From positions 186,001 to 250,000 of the forward strand of contig NZ_JBNNGK010000005.1 in assembly GCF_050268245.1 (NCBI RefSeq): DNA of 64,000 nucleotides, read 5' to 3'. Under the pieces are notes generated by a model. It was not told the origin of the DNA and did not search any database. It saw only the letters and a list, made by a program, of their open reading frames with translations. Below are positions 44,651 through 53,826 of this stretch, one piece after another. The position numbers and the translations under genes are program-made. Each line of letters begins with the position of its first letter. Within the stretch, counting starts at the first letter, position 1. The DNA comes from JBNNGK01 sp050268245 (lineage in GTDB: Bacteria; Pseudomonadota; Gammaproteobacteria; Enterobacterales; Enterobacteriaceae).

Positions 44651-46981
44651 CTATTGCGGAAAAAATAGCCGCCATTGCCAGAACAACAAGGTGGATCGGT
44701 TGAGCAAACTGATTTCGCTGACTGCGGGCGGCGCAACTAGGAGCCACTCTCGCGATTGCTGTATGGGATCGCGGCTTACGCATTTTAGGCTGAGTTTCAG
44801 CGCCGCCTTAGCCTGCTGTAAGTCACTCTCACACAGTTGCGCTAACTCAACCTGCATCTGTTGCAAAAATTCAACGGTAAACTGCTCCAGTTCGTCCACG
44901 CTAAAATGGGGGGACTGTAATGCAAACAGCATTCCTTCACGATCGGCACAGCGATGAAATGCGCATTGCACCACATAGCCAATATTACGCTCGACGCGTA
45001 AGCGTTGGAAAAAACGCGGCGCATAAAGCTGCGCCAGCAATCTTAACGCCAGACGGGCCGTCGGGGTATTTTCTGGCAGGGGATAAAACAGCAGCAACGC
45101 GTTCTCATCGCCGCTCGTCGCCAGCCTGATGCGGCCGGTGATTTTCGGGGCGTAAAGCGCATCAGCCGGGATTATTGGTGAAGGAAATTGGCTCAATAAA
45201 TGAGCCAATGAATGATGTAATGCCTGATTACCGCCGTACAACATGGCCTGCCACTTAACCGGTTCAGCAGTGGCAGAGGACAACAGCGCATTAGATAACT
45301 CAGCCAAAAGCTGACGAATAGCCAGCTCGCCGGGTGGTTTTTGCGCACGTTGCCACCTGCGTTCGGCATCGCGTTCAACCACCGCGGGAATCGCAGACAA
45401 TGCCTGATTCAGTTGATAGACGCTGCGGCAGAGTTGCGCGTCATCAGCGGAAAGTTGCAGTAGCCAAACGCCTTGCCAGCGTTCCACGCTCAAGTGCCCT
45501 TGTTGATGTGCCAGCTCAGCGGCCAACAGGCGTAATGCCGATTGCAGACGGTAGCCCTGCCGATCGGTAAGCGGTGTCTGGGGTGTTGGCCGCAATAATA
45601 ATACGGCAGGCGCATCATCACGCTGAACCGACGTGAGCGCGACGCGTTGTCGCGGCAGCGCAGGTAACGACCACTCTGGCGTGCCTGTGGGGAAAAAGTC
45701 GAAATGTGGTCTGCACACGATGTGAGGTATCGGTGCTGACGGCCTCAACCGTAGCGAAAACCCTTGCACCGAGCGACTGTCCGCATCGCCATCAGGCTGA
45801 ACCGTCAAGCGGCTGAACGGCGCCTCAAGCAAGCCAGTCAGGCGATGTTGCCAATCATCCGTGTTACCGATCGCAGGTAGACCATACGCATTGGCACGCA
45901 GCTGTTCAAGCGGAGCCAGCTTGGCAAACACTGGATTGGCCTGCTGACAATAATGCGCACGCTGGTCATCGGTTAGCGTTTGCAACTGGTGTAGCCAGTT
46001 AAACAGCACGGATTCAAGCGTTGCGATCCGCTGTTGATCCAAGAATGTCACGTGAAAGACCAACGTGAGCAGTTCACTGTCTTCCGCACAGCGCTGATTT
46101 AGCAACCGCACGTCATCGCAATATTCATGTTCACGCAGCCAAGCCAGTAAACTCCCTGGTGCTTCGTCATACAGCAAATGCTCAAACATACGTAACCAAC
46201 CGCGTGGTGCACGTAGCGGAGAAGTCAGCGCAAAGGTAAAGCGGAGTTGCGAGATACCTGGCAAAATTAGCGTGTAATGGCCCTGTGAGGTTAATCGGGT
46301 AGGCGGGGGCGACGCGTTAGCTTCTGCGGCCGGTATCGCCGCCGTGAGCGTTTCTGCCATCGCACGCAACACCGGTAACGGCTGCGGCCCCTGTAGCCAA
46401 ATCACCATGTTACTGGCGTGATAGTAACGCTGATGGAACAGCTGTATCGCGTGGCGCAACACGGCAATATCGCCTGCGAAAGTAAGCCGGTTGCCGACGT
46501 GAAAGCGGTGCATGGCCTCAACGCCGTGGAACGCGTGACGTTGAGCGGCGGCACATAAGGTGTCGCTATCGGTACACAGTAGGCGGTACTCGGCATCAAT
46601 CACGCCCACTTCCTGACTGATGTCATCGGCTGCCAGCAGCGGGGCGATCAACATATCGATCAATCGTTCAACGCCAGCGGCAAGGTGTTGCCCGTCAAGC
46701 TCAAAAAAATAGGCGGTTTGGGTTGCATCGGTGGTGGCGTTCAGTCGCCCCCCGAGGGAGGGTATCCAACTGATTAAACGCTGTTGATCCGGGAAACGTT
46801 CACTCCCGCGAAAAACCATGTGTTCCAGTAAGTGAGCCAGCCCCGGCCATGCCGGCGGCTCGTGATAACTGCCCGCGTTAATCTGTATCAGCGCGGCGGC
46901 GCGACTGTCGGCCGGATTGCTGTGCAGATTGATTCGCAACCCATTGGCGAGTTGCAGTGACGCGGTTTGTCGCCCCATCAT
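44651..46981 (-). CDS. pqqF: PqqF, M16 protease of PQQ biosynthesis
   Basis: A 776-residue insulinase-family (M16) protease thought to process the PqqA peptide. The inverted zinc motif HLLEH lies near residue 50, with the downstream Glu in DAEYRLL near 125. An inactive-looking second half completes the two-domain clam shell. Its length agrees with Klebsiella PqqF (about 760). It follows pqqE directly, as in Klebsiella and Serratia-type operons. Confidence 0.92.
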   Translation of the reverse strand: MMGRQTASLQLANGLRINLHSNPADSRAAALIQINAGSYHEPPAWPGLAHLLEHMVFRGSERFPDQQRLISWIPSLGGRLNATTDATQTAYFFELDGQHLAAGVERLIDMLIAPLLAADDISQEVGVIDAEYRLLCTDSDTLCAAAQRHAFHGVEAMHRFHVGNRLTFAGDIAVLRHAIQLFHQRYYHASNMVIWLQGPQPLPVLRAMAETLTAAIPAAEANASPPPTRLTSQGHYTLILPGISQLRFTFALTSPLRAPRGWLRMFEHLLYDEAPGSLLAWLREHEYCDDVRLLNQRCAEDSELLTLVFHVTFLDQQRIATLESVLFNWLHQLQTLTDDQRAHYCQQANPVFAKLAPLEQLRANAYGLPAIGNTDDWQHRLTGLLEAPFSRLTVQPDGDADSRSVQGFSLRLRPSAPIPHIVCRPHFDFFPTGTPEWSLPALPRQRVALTSVQRDDAPAVLLLRPTPQTPLTDRQGYRLQSALRLLAAELAHQQGHLSVERWQGVWLLQLSADDAQLCRSVYQLNQALSAIPAVVERDAERRWQRAQKPPGELAIRQLLAELSNALLSSATAEPVKWQAMLYGGNQALHHSLAHLLSQFPSPIIPADALYAPKITGRIRLATSGDENALLLFYPLPENTPTARLALRLLAQLYAPRFFQRLRVERNIGYVVQCAFHRCADREGMLFALQSPHFSVDELEQFTVEFLQQMQVELAQLCESDLQQAKAALKLSLKCVSRDPIQQSREWLLVAPPAVSEISLLNRSTLLFWQWRLFFPQ

Positions 46982-48121
46982 TTAGCCTTTGAAAATCAGC
47001 TGCGAGTTAATACGGTTGCGAAAACGCAATTGGTCGATGCCGATTTGCGTCCGGTTAGCGGCTTCGCGAGCGGCCAAAATGGTGCCGTGATGGGCCGATT
47101 TTGCACAGACCGGATCGGCATTATCAGCATTCCCGGTGAGCATAAAGGCTTGGCAGCGGCAACCGCCGAAGTCTTTCTCTTTTTCAGCGCAAGAGCGGCA
47201 GGGCTCGGGCATCCAATCGTAGCCGCGATAGCGGTTGAAACCAAAAGAGTGGTACCAGATATGCGACAGATCATGCTCAAGTACCGAGGGGAAATTAATC
47301 GGCAATTGCCGCGCGCTGTGACAGGGTAACGCCATGCCCTCCGGGGTGACACTCATGAATATGGCTCCCCAGCCGCCCATGCAACCTTTTGGGCGCTCCT
47401 CGTAGTAATCTGGCGTCACGAACAATAAGTTCGCCAAATTGCCACTGTCAGCCATTTTCTCGCGGTAGTGGTGCACCACCGCTTCGGCACGGGCGATCTG
47501 CTCACGCGTCGGTAGCAGGCCTTCACGATTGAGATGCGCCCAACCGTAAAACTGGCAGGTTGCCAGCTCAACATCATCGGCCTCTAGCTGGATCGCTAAC
47601 TCAATAATGCGATCGATTTGCTCGATATTATGACGATGCAGCACAAAATTGAGCACCATCGGGTAGCCGAGCGCCTTGACCGCTTTCGCCATCGCCAGTT
47701 TTTGCTGGAAGGCTTTGACCGAGCCGGCCAACGCGGCATTGAGCGTTTCATCACTGGCTTGAAAGCTGATCTGAATGTGGTCTAAACCCGCGTCAGCAAA
47801 GGTTTGTAGCTTTTTCTCCGTCAATCCAATGCCGGAGGTAATTAAATTGGTGTAAAAACCAAGGTCGCGGGCGGCAGCAATCAGCTCTGGCAAGTCTTTA
47901 CGTACCAGCGGTTCCCCGCCAGAAAACCCCAACTGCACGCTGCCCATCGCCCGCGCCTGACGAAATACCGCAATCCACTGCTCCGTGGTCAACTCTTTTT
48001 CCTGCGCGGCAAAATCGAGCGGGTTGGAGCAGTAGGGGCATTGCAGCGGGCAACGGTAAGTCAGCTCCGCCAACAGCCAAAGCGGCGGGTTGACCGCCGG
48101 AGTCGCAGTGGTATCAGTCAC
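46982..48121 (-). CDS. pqqE: PqqE, radical SAM enzyme
   Basis: A 379-residue radical SAM protein that, with PqqD, forms the carbon-carbon bond between Glu and Tyr of PqqA. CPLQCPYC carries the 4Fe-4S site near the N terminus. The C-terminal SPASM domain supplies further cluster ligands (CMGGWGAIF, CHSARQL, CRSCAEKEKDFGGCRCQAF). It overlaps pqqD by 8 bp. Confidence 0.97.
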   Translation of the reverse strand: MTDTTATPAVNPPLWLLAELTYRCPLQCPYCSNPLDFAAQEKELTTEQWIAVFRQARAMGSVQLGFSGGEPLVRKDLPELIAAARDLGFYTNLITSGIGLTEKKLQTFADAGLDHIQISFQASDETLNAALAGSVKAFQQKLAMAKAVKALGYPMVLNFVLHRHNIEQIDRIIELAIQLEADDVELATCQFYGWAHLNREGLLPTREQIARAEAVVHHYREKMADSGNLANLLFVTPDYYEERPKGCMGGWGAIFMSVTPEGMALPCHSARQLPINFPSVLEHDLSHIWYHSFGFNRYRGYDWMPEPCRSCAEKEKDFGGCRCQAFMLTGNADNADPVCAKSAHHGTILAAREAANRTQIGIDQLRFRNRINSQLIFKG

Positions 48122-48395
48122 GGAACATCACCCATTTTTGTTCGTAAGCTCGCTGGAAGAACGTCAGTACATCATCGGCTAACCCTGGCGCATCAGAGAA
48201 ACGCGTGTTCAGTTGATCGATAATGCCTTGCAGCGTGGTGTGACCATCCACCAATTGCAAAATGACTGCGGCACTCTCGTTCAATTTAGCCATGCCCTCC
48301 GGGTAGAGGATAACGTGGCTATTTTGCACCGCCTCCCATTGCAGGCGATAGCCACGACGAAAAACTGGCGTTTGCGCTGGATTGATACGCATCAC
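48114..48395 (-). CDS. pqqD: PqqD, PqqA-binding chaperone
   Basis: A 93-residue RiPP-recognition-element protein that holds PqqA for PqqE. The sequence RRGYRLQWEAVQNSHVILYP, then GMAKLNESAAVILQLVDG is standard. It overlaps pqqC by 4 bp and pqqE by 8. Either of two adjacent ATG codons could start it. Confidence 0.95.
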   Translation of the reverse strand: MMRINPAQTPVFRRGYRLQWEAVQNSHVILYPEGMAKLNESAAVILQLVDGHTTLQGIIDQLNTRFSDAPGLADDVLTFFQRAYEQKWVMFRD

Positions 48396-49144
48396 ACTAA
48401 CCTCTGGTTATGCCACACTCTGGCGTCAGTCACGGAGTGATAGGGCGGTCGATTAAAGGTATAAGCCATGCTCATGGCGTCTAACATGCTCCACAGTATA
48501 TCCAGCTTGAATTGCAGGATTTCCAGCATGCGTTGTTGCTTTTCAACCGTATCGCAATAGTCCAGCGCCAAGGCTAAACCGTGTTCAACATCCCGATTAG
48601 CCTGGCTTAAACGACTGCGGAAATAGTCGTAGCCTTCGCCATCAATCCAAGGATAATGCTGCGGCCAGCTATCCAAACGTGCCTGATGAATTTGCGGTGC
48701 AAACAGTTCAGTCAGTGAACTGCACGCGGCTTCTTGCCAGCAAGCGCGGCGGGCAAAGCTGACATATGCATCAACCGCAAAACGTACGCCCGGCAACACC
48801 CGTTGTTCAGACAACAGTATGTCACGCGAAAGGCCAACCGCCTCGCCGAGGCGCAGCCAGGCTTCGATGCCGCCCTCGCTGCCACCATAACCATCATGAT
48901 CGAGGATGCGTTGTACCCATTTACGGCGGGTTTCAGGCTGCGGACAATTAGCCATGATCGCGGCGTCTTTAATCGGAATGCTGGTCTGGTAATAAAAACG
49001 GTTGGCGACCCAGCCTTGAATTTGTTCCCGTGTCGCTTCGCCGTTATGCATCGCGATATGATAGGGGTGATGGATGTGGTAATACGCCCCTTTGGCACGC
49101 AGGGCTGCCTCGAATTCAGCGGGGGAAAGCGGTTGTGGTGTCAT
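48392..49144 (-). CDS. pqqC: PqqC, pyrroloquinoline-quinone synthase
   Basis: Performs the final cofactor-free eight-electron oxidation and ring closure to PQQ. The 250-residue all-helical protein has the early YYHIHHPYHIAMHNG and QGWVANRFYYQTSIPIKDA, both with active-site His/Tyr/Lys residues. Start 49144 (MTPQPLS) matches family members; an upstream in-frame codon is ignored. Confidence 0.96.
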   Translation of the reverse strand: MTPQPLSPAEFEAALRAKGAYYHIHHPYHIAMHNGEATREQIQGWVANRFYYQTSIPIKDAAIMANCPQPETRRKWVQRILDHDGYGGSEGGIEAWLRLGEAVGLSRDILLSEQRVLPGVRFAVDAYVSFARRACWQEAACSSLTELFAPQIHQARLDSWPQHYPWIDGEGYDYFRSRLSQANRDVEHGLALALDYCDTVEKQQRMLEILQFKLDILWSMLDAMSMAYTFNRPPYHSVTDARVWHNQRLV

Positions 49145-49152
49145 GTTTGTAC

Positions 49153-50064
49153 CTACAGCTCGATGTTCATGCCATCCCAACTCACCTCAATACCCGCCTG
49201 TGTCAGGCTGTGGCGTTCGGCAGAGTCCTCATCAAGAATGGGATTGGTGTTATTAATGTGAATCAGTATCTTGCGTTTGGCTGGCAGGGTTGCCAGCAGG
49301 GCCGCTAATCCTTGCTCTTCGCCAAGCGCCAGATGCCCCATGTCTTTGCCGGTATTGCGGCCGACACCGGTATTGGCTAACTCATTGTCGCGCCATAGCG
49401 TTCCATCAATCAGTAAACAATCTGCCCGCTGTAACCACGGCAGCAATTGTTCATCGGGTTCGCCAAGACCCGGTGCGTACAGCAAACTGGATCCACGCAC
49501 GGTGTCTTCGATAAACAACGCCACGTTATGACCCGGTAGCGGGCGGTGGCGATATTGGGAATAGGGCGGCGCGTTGCTTAATAGCGGAATGGCGGTAAAG
49601 CGAAGCGTGTGACACACCGCTACCTGAAACGACGTCAGCGGAACGATAGGGTGATGGATCAAGCCCCCATTCCAGTGCGACAACATGGGGAACACGGGAA
49701 AACCGCTGCTCAGATCGTCATGCACTTCGCGAGTACACCAGACAGCGTGTGGGCACCCTTCGCGTAAATTAAGTAAACCGGCGCTGTGGTCGATCTGGCT
49801 GTCTGTCAGGATAATCGCGCCGATGCCAGTACCCCGCAGTACGTTGGGATTATTCAGCTCAGGTGACGCCCGCAATTGATGGCAAATGTCAGGGGAAACG
49901 TTGCACAGCACCCAATGGAGACCGTCATCGCTGATGGCGATGGAAGATTGCGTGCGAGCCGTGGTGTTCAGGGTGTTATTACGCACGCCCTGACAGTTTT
50001 TACAATTGCAATTCCATTGAGGAAAACCGCCACCTGCCGCCGAACCGAGAACTTTAATCTGCAT
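49153..50064 (-). CDS. pqqB: PqqB, metallo-beta-lactamase-fold PQQ biosynthesis protein
   Basis: A 303-residue MBL-fold enzyme that hydroxylates the tyrosine-derived intermediate. It opens MQIKVLGSAAGGGFPQWNC and has CNCKNCQGVR just after and the altered metal segment TDSQIDHSAGLL. Start 50064 matches the family; upstream codons run into the operon hairpin. It lies 55 bp after pqqA. Confidence 0.96.
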   Translation of the reverse strand: MQIKVLGSAAGGGFPQWNCNCKNCQGVRNNTLNTTARTQSSIAISDDGLHWVLCNVSPDICHQLRASPELNNPNVLRGTGIGAIILTDSQIDHSAGLLNLREGCPHAVWCTREVHDDLSSGFPVFPMLSHWNGGLIHHPIVPLTSFQVAVCHTLRFTAIPLLSNAPPYSQYRHRPLPGHNVALFIEDTVRGSSLLYAPGLGEPDEQLLPWLQRADCLLIDGTLWRDNELANTGVGRNTGKDMGHLALGEEQGLAALLATLPAKRKILIHINNTNPILDEDSAERHSLTQAGIEVSWDGMNIEL

Positions 50065-50091
50065 GTTTGAACCAAAAGAAGCACAAAAGAG

Positions 50092-50112
50092 ATGCCCGCT
50101 CGAAGCGGGCAT
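50092..50112 (-). terminator. Hairpin between pqqA and pqqB
   Basis: ATGCCCGCT-TCG-AGCGGGCAT is a perfect 9-bp stem with a 3-nt loop, followed on the minus strand by CTCTTTTG. Such a partial terminator would leave pqqA mRNA in excess over the enzymes, which suits a peptide substrate used up one per cofactor. Confidence 0.7.
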
Positions 50113-50118
50113 TGGCGA

Positions 50119-50196
50119 TTAGCGGTTGGAAATGTATAGCGTTACTTCCAAGCCCAGACGCAGGTCAACAAAGTCAGGTTTAGTCCAAGTAGTCAT
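50119..50196 (-). CDS. pqqA: PqqA, peptide precursor of PQQ
   Basis: A 25-residue peptide that supplies the Glu and Tyr from which PQQ is built. The core LGLEVTLYISNR has the two residues in the conserved E-x3-Y spacing. GAGGAG lies 6 nt before the ATG at 50196. A start at Trp4, as in shorter PqqA peptides, is impossible here because no start codon is present, so two Thr residues precede the usual W. Confidence 0.95.
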   Translation of the reverse strand: MTTWTKPDFVDLRLGLEVTLYISNR

Positions 50197-50310
50197 ATAT
50201 GTTACTCCTCTCGTTAATGTTCGCCAAATACGCATGTTATTCACATTTGACGGCGCTGATGTTGAAGAAATGTGATGAAGATCGCAACCTTAAACGGTAA
50301 AAGTTTGGCT

Positions 50311-51360
50311 TTATTGGCCCCAGGTGCTGGCTAATACGGCTAGCCAATTACGCCAGGCTAACTTTTCTAACTGCGACGAACTAAAGCCAGCCTGTGACAG
50401 CGCCTGCATCAGCCTGGGCAACCCGCTGACATCCCCTAGAGACTGCGGAACATTCACGCCGTCGAAGTCAGAACCAAATCCGACGTGATCCTCTCCCAGT
50501 TTAGTAACTAAAAATTCAAAATGTTTAACAATCTCTGTTAAATCGGTGGTTGCGCTATCGCGTTTTCCATCCGCACGTAAGAAAGCCGTGCCAAAATTAA
50601 CCCCGACAAAACCGCCACTTTCGGCGATAGCCGCTAACTGGCTATCGGTCAGGTTGCGCGGCTGGGGGCATAACGTATGCGCGTTGGAGTGGGTCGCGAC
50701 CAGCGGTGCCGTGCTCAATGCGGCTGTATCCCAGAACGCTTTTTCATTCATGTGGGAAACGTCCACCAGGATACGTCGCTGATTACAGGCTTGAATCAAG
50801 GCTTTTCCTGCGGCAGTCATCCCAGGACCGCTGTCTGGTGAACCGGGGAACGCCCCGCAAATGCCTTCGCCAAAGGCGTTCGGTTGGTTCCAGAATGGCC
50901 CGATACTGCGAATGCCCATGGCGTAAAACCGATCCAATTGCGTCAATTCACTGTCTAGCGCCCCGGCTCCTTCAATATGCAGCACTGCGGCGATTTGCCG
51001 GTTTTGTTGGCACTGCTCTATTTCTGCGACCGACCGACAAATACGCAATTGGCCTTGAGATGCCTGCTCTAACTGAACCATGATGGCGATCTGCGCCTCG
51101 GTGATCGCCAGCGGATCGTAACTGGTCAAGACCTGCGATTCAGGCTGATGACGTATCTGGGCGATATAGCTTACCGGGGGGATAAATATGGCGAACAAAC
51201 CGCCGCAAAAGCCGCCGCGTTGCATCCGCTTAAAGTCCAGGTGTCCGTCGTGAACCGTGGAGTAGAATGCCGCGACCGGATCGTCGGCATGCTCGAGCCA
51301 TAGCTTGAGCAACAGGTCATTATGGCCGTCAAAAATAGGCAACGAAGATAAGCTTGTCAT
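50311..51360 (-). CDS. Membrane-dipeptidase family (M19) peptidase
   Basis: A 349-residue zinc dipeptidase related to renal dipeptidase. FDGHNDLLLKLW carries the first metal ligands, with the bridging Glu in LHIEGAGAL, VDVSHMNEKAFWD and ATHSNAHTLCPQPRN further on. No signal peptide is visible, so it acts in the cytoplasm. It sits between gcd and pqqA on the same strand. M19 dipeptidases occur next to pqq genes in other bacteria, and it might clear peptide remnants of PqqA; that is inference. Confidence 0.88.
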   Translation of the reverse strand: MTSLSSLPIFDGHNDLLLKLWLEHADDPVAAFYSTVHDGHLDFKRMQRGGFCGGLFAIFIPPVSYIAQIRHQPESQVLTSYDPLAITEAQIAIMVQLEQASQGQLRICRSVAEIEQCQQNRQIAAVLHIEGAGALDSELTQLDRFYAMGIRSIGPFWNQPNAFGEGICGAFPGSPDSGPGMTAAGKALIQACNQRRILVDVSHMNEKAFWDTAALSTAPLVATHSNAHTLCPQPRNLTDSQLAAIAESGGFVGVNFGTAFLRADGKRDSATTDLTEIVKHFEFLVTKLGEDHVGFGSDFDGVNVPQSLGDVSGLPRLMQALSQAGFSSSQLEKLAWRNWLAVLASTWGQ

Positions 51361-51372
51361 AGGCTTTATGAT

Positions 51373-51399
51373 TAAAAATGGCCGCCTTATGGCGGCCAT
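51373..51399 (-). terminator. Rho-independent terminator after gcd
   Basis: On the minus strand ATGGCCGCC-ATAA-GGCGGCCAT, a perfect 9-bp stem, is followed by TTTTTAAT, 37 nt after the gcd stop codon. Confidence 0.85.
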
Positions 51400-51435
51400 G
51401 GGATTGAACGCGACGCTGTTTATCGCGCGAAGAGA

Positions 51436-53826
51436 TTACTGCGTGGCCTCATCAGGCAGGGCGTAAGCCACAATGTAGTCGCCCAGCTTGGTGCCAAATG
51501 AACCGTGACCACCTGCGGATATCACCACGTACTGTTTCCCGTTGACCTCATAGGTCATCGGCGTCGCTTGGCCACCGGCCGGCAACCGCGCTTCCCACAG
51601 TTTTTCACCGTTGCTCACATTGAATGCACGCAGGTAGTTATCCGCCGTCGCACCAATGAAGAAGATGTTACCTGCCGTGGTGACAGGCCCGCCCAGCATA
51701 GGCATGCCCATTTTGAACGGCAATGGCAGTGGGGAGCTGTCACGCACGGTGCCGATACGTTTCTTCCAGACGATGTTATTGGTTTTCAAATCCACCGCAG
51801 AAATGTAACCCCAGGCCGGTTGTTTGCACGGTAGACCCAAAGGTGACAAGAACGGATTCAGCGTTACACCATAAGGCACGCCGTATTGCGGCTGAATACC
51901 CACTTCAGAACCGGTGCCTTTGGCATTTTCATCCGGCTCCATCGGGTTGCCCGGGCCGCGGGGGATCAGCTTGGAGACGAATGGTAAAGCCATCGGGTTG
52001 GCAATAGCCACTTGACGATCGGTATCCACCGCCAGGCCACCCCATTCGAACATACCCAGGTTGCCAGGGAAGACCAGCGTCCCTTGCTCCGATGGCGGGG
52101 TGAAGGTGCCCTCATAACGCAGGCTATGGAACATGACGCGGCAGACCAATTGATCATAGATGGTCGCGCCCCATGTGTCAGCACCCGTCAGTTTCTCTTC
52201 CGGGCGGAAAGTCAGCTCAGAGAACGGCTGTGTCGGTGACAAGAAATCACCTTTGGCTGGACCTTGCGGAACTGGACGCTCCGGCGCTGGCACCACCAGT
52301 TCACCGTTGGTACGGTTCAACACAAAAATATTGCCAGTTTTGGTGGGAACATAAACGACCGGCACTTTCTCGCCGTCTTTGTTGGTGATATCGGCCAGCG
52401 TAGGCTGCGCCGGAATATCCATATCCCACAGATCATGGTGTACAGTCTGATAGGACCAAACCAATTTGCCGGTACTGGCATTCAGCGCTAACAGGCTGCT
52501 GGCATAACGTTCCATGTCAGGCGTACGGTTACCGCCCCAAATATCCGGTGTCGCAACCCCCATCGGCAGATAAACCATATCCAGCTTGGCATCATAGGCC
52601 GCAGGTGCCCATGAGTTGGGCGAGTTAGGCACGAAATGGTGTTCGTCGGCTGGGATTTTGTTTGGCTCAGCGCTGCCAGGATCGAAGGCCCACAGCAGTT
52701 TGCCGCTGTTGATGTCAAAACCACGAATCACACCAGACGGCTCACGAGTCGAGTAGTTATCCATCACGGCACCGGCAATGACGATCACACTGTCGGTAAT
52801 GACCGGCGGTGAGGTTGGCTCATAATGGCCCGGCGTTGGGTAAGGCATGTTGCTTTGTAAGTTCAATTCGCCATTGTTAGCGAAGTCTGCGCAACGTTTA
52901 CCGGTGGCCGCGTCCAACGCAAACAAACGACCATCATTCACTGGCAAAATAATGCGGCGCGCACATTGCGCTGGAGAGCTATCTGTAGCATCGCCTTGTG
53001 CCACACTTGGGGCTTCGTGATAAGAAACACCACGACAGGTAATATGCTGGAATGAAGAGTCGTATTTCAGCTCAGGATCAAACTGCCATTTCTCTTTACC
53101 GGTGGCGGCATCCAAGGCAAACAGTTTCTGGTGCGCGGTGCAAAGATACAGCGTATCGCCAATTTTGATCGGCGTGACTTCATTGGTGATTTCAGCCGGA
53201 TCGTCAGCCGTTTTTACATCGCCGGTACGGAAAGTCCAGGCCTCTTTTAATTGGGCCACATTTTTGTCGTTGATTTGTTTCAACGGCGAATAGCGGGTGC
53301 CTTCCTGAGTACGGCCATAGGCAGGCCAATCTGCACCGTCAGCAGCGGCTTGATCCACTAACGCTTGAGTCTGCGCAGGGTCGAGTGTACCGTGAATTTC
53401 TTGCGGATCGTTAAACACCGCATAGGCTAATACGGCAACGGTAAACACTAACACCGCGCTCAGCGAAGCGTACGCCAGCTTACCGGTGGCCACCAGTTTG
53501 CGGTAAATGAACGGTAAAACTAACCACAGGCCGAAGAAGAAGGTGACATCCAGACGCGGTGTTAACGCCCAAAAGTCGGTGCCAACTTCCCACACCGCCC
53601 AGATGACTGTGCCTAATAAGAACACCGCATACAGTAGTAGTGCGGTTGCACGACGACAATACAGCAGCCATGCGGTTATCAGCAGCACGACACCGGCTAT
53701 GATGTAGTAAAGCGAACCGCCCAGTTTTGCTAACCATATTCCTCCGCCTAACAGGTATAAACCGCTGAGGGCGGCAAATAGCGCTGTTATCACGATGAGG
53801 AACGATGACGTTCTGTTTTTCTGCAT
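51436..53826 (-). CDS. gcd: Membrane-bound PQQ-dependent glucose dehydrogenase
   Basis: Oxidises glucose to gluconolactone in the periplasm and passes electrons to ubiquinone. The 796 residues equal the length of E. coli Gcd. Five membrane helices lie in the first 150 residues. The eight-bladed PQQ propeller follows, with DWPAYGRTQEGTRYSPL, WSYQTVHHDLWDMDIPAQP and a terminal GGHGSFGTKLGDYIVAYALP. Start 53826 (MQKNRTSS) is the family start; upstream codons are not needed. Placed beside pqqA-F, it lets the cell make both enzyme and cofactor, unlike E. coli, which lacks pqq. Confidence 0.97.
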   Translation of the reverse strand: MQKNRTSSFLIVITALFAALSGLYLLGGGIWLAKLGGSLYYIIAGVVLLITAWLLYCRRATALLLYAVFLLGTVIWAVWEVGTDFWALTPRLDVTFFFGLWLVLPFIYRKLVATGKLAYASLSAVLVFTVAVLAYAVFNDPQEIHGTLDPAQTQALVDQAAADGADWPAYGRTQEGTRYSPLKQINDKNVAQLKEAWTFRTGDVKTADDPAEITNEVTPIKIGDTLYLCTAHQKLFALDAATGKEKWQFDPELKYDSSFQHITCRGVSYHEAPSVAQGDATDSSPAQCARRIILPVNDGRLFALDAATGKRCADFANNGELNLQSNMPYPTPGHYEPTSPPVITDSVIVIAGAVMDNYSTREPSGVIRGFDINSGKLLWAFDPGSAEPNKIPADEHHFVPNSPNSWAPAAYDAKLDMVYLPMGVATPDIWGGNRTPDMERYASSLLALNASTGKLVWSYQTVHHDLWDMDIPAQPTLADITNKDGEKVPVVYVPTKTGNIFVLNRTNGELVVPAPERPVPQGPAKGDFLSPTQPFSELTFRPEEKLTGADTWGATIYDQLVCRVMFHSLRYEGTFTPPSEQGTLVFPGNLGMFEWGGLAVDTDRQVAIANPMALPFVSKLIPRGPGNPMEPDENAKGTGSEVGIQPQYGVPYGVTLNPFLSPLGLPCKQPAWGYISAVDLKTNNIVWKKRIGTVRDSSPLPLPFKMGMPMLGGPVTTAGNIFFIGATADNYLRAFNVSNGEKLWEARLPAGGQATPMTYEVNGKQYVVISAGGHGSFGTKLGDYIVAYALPDEATQ

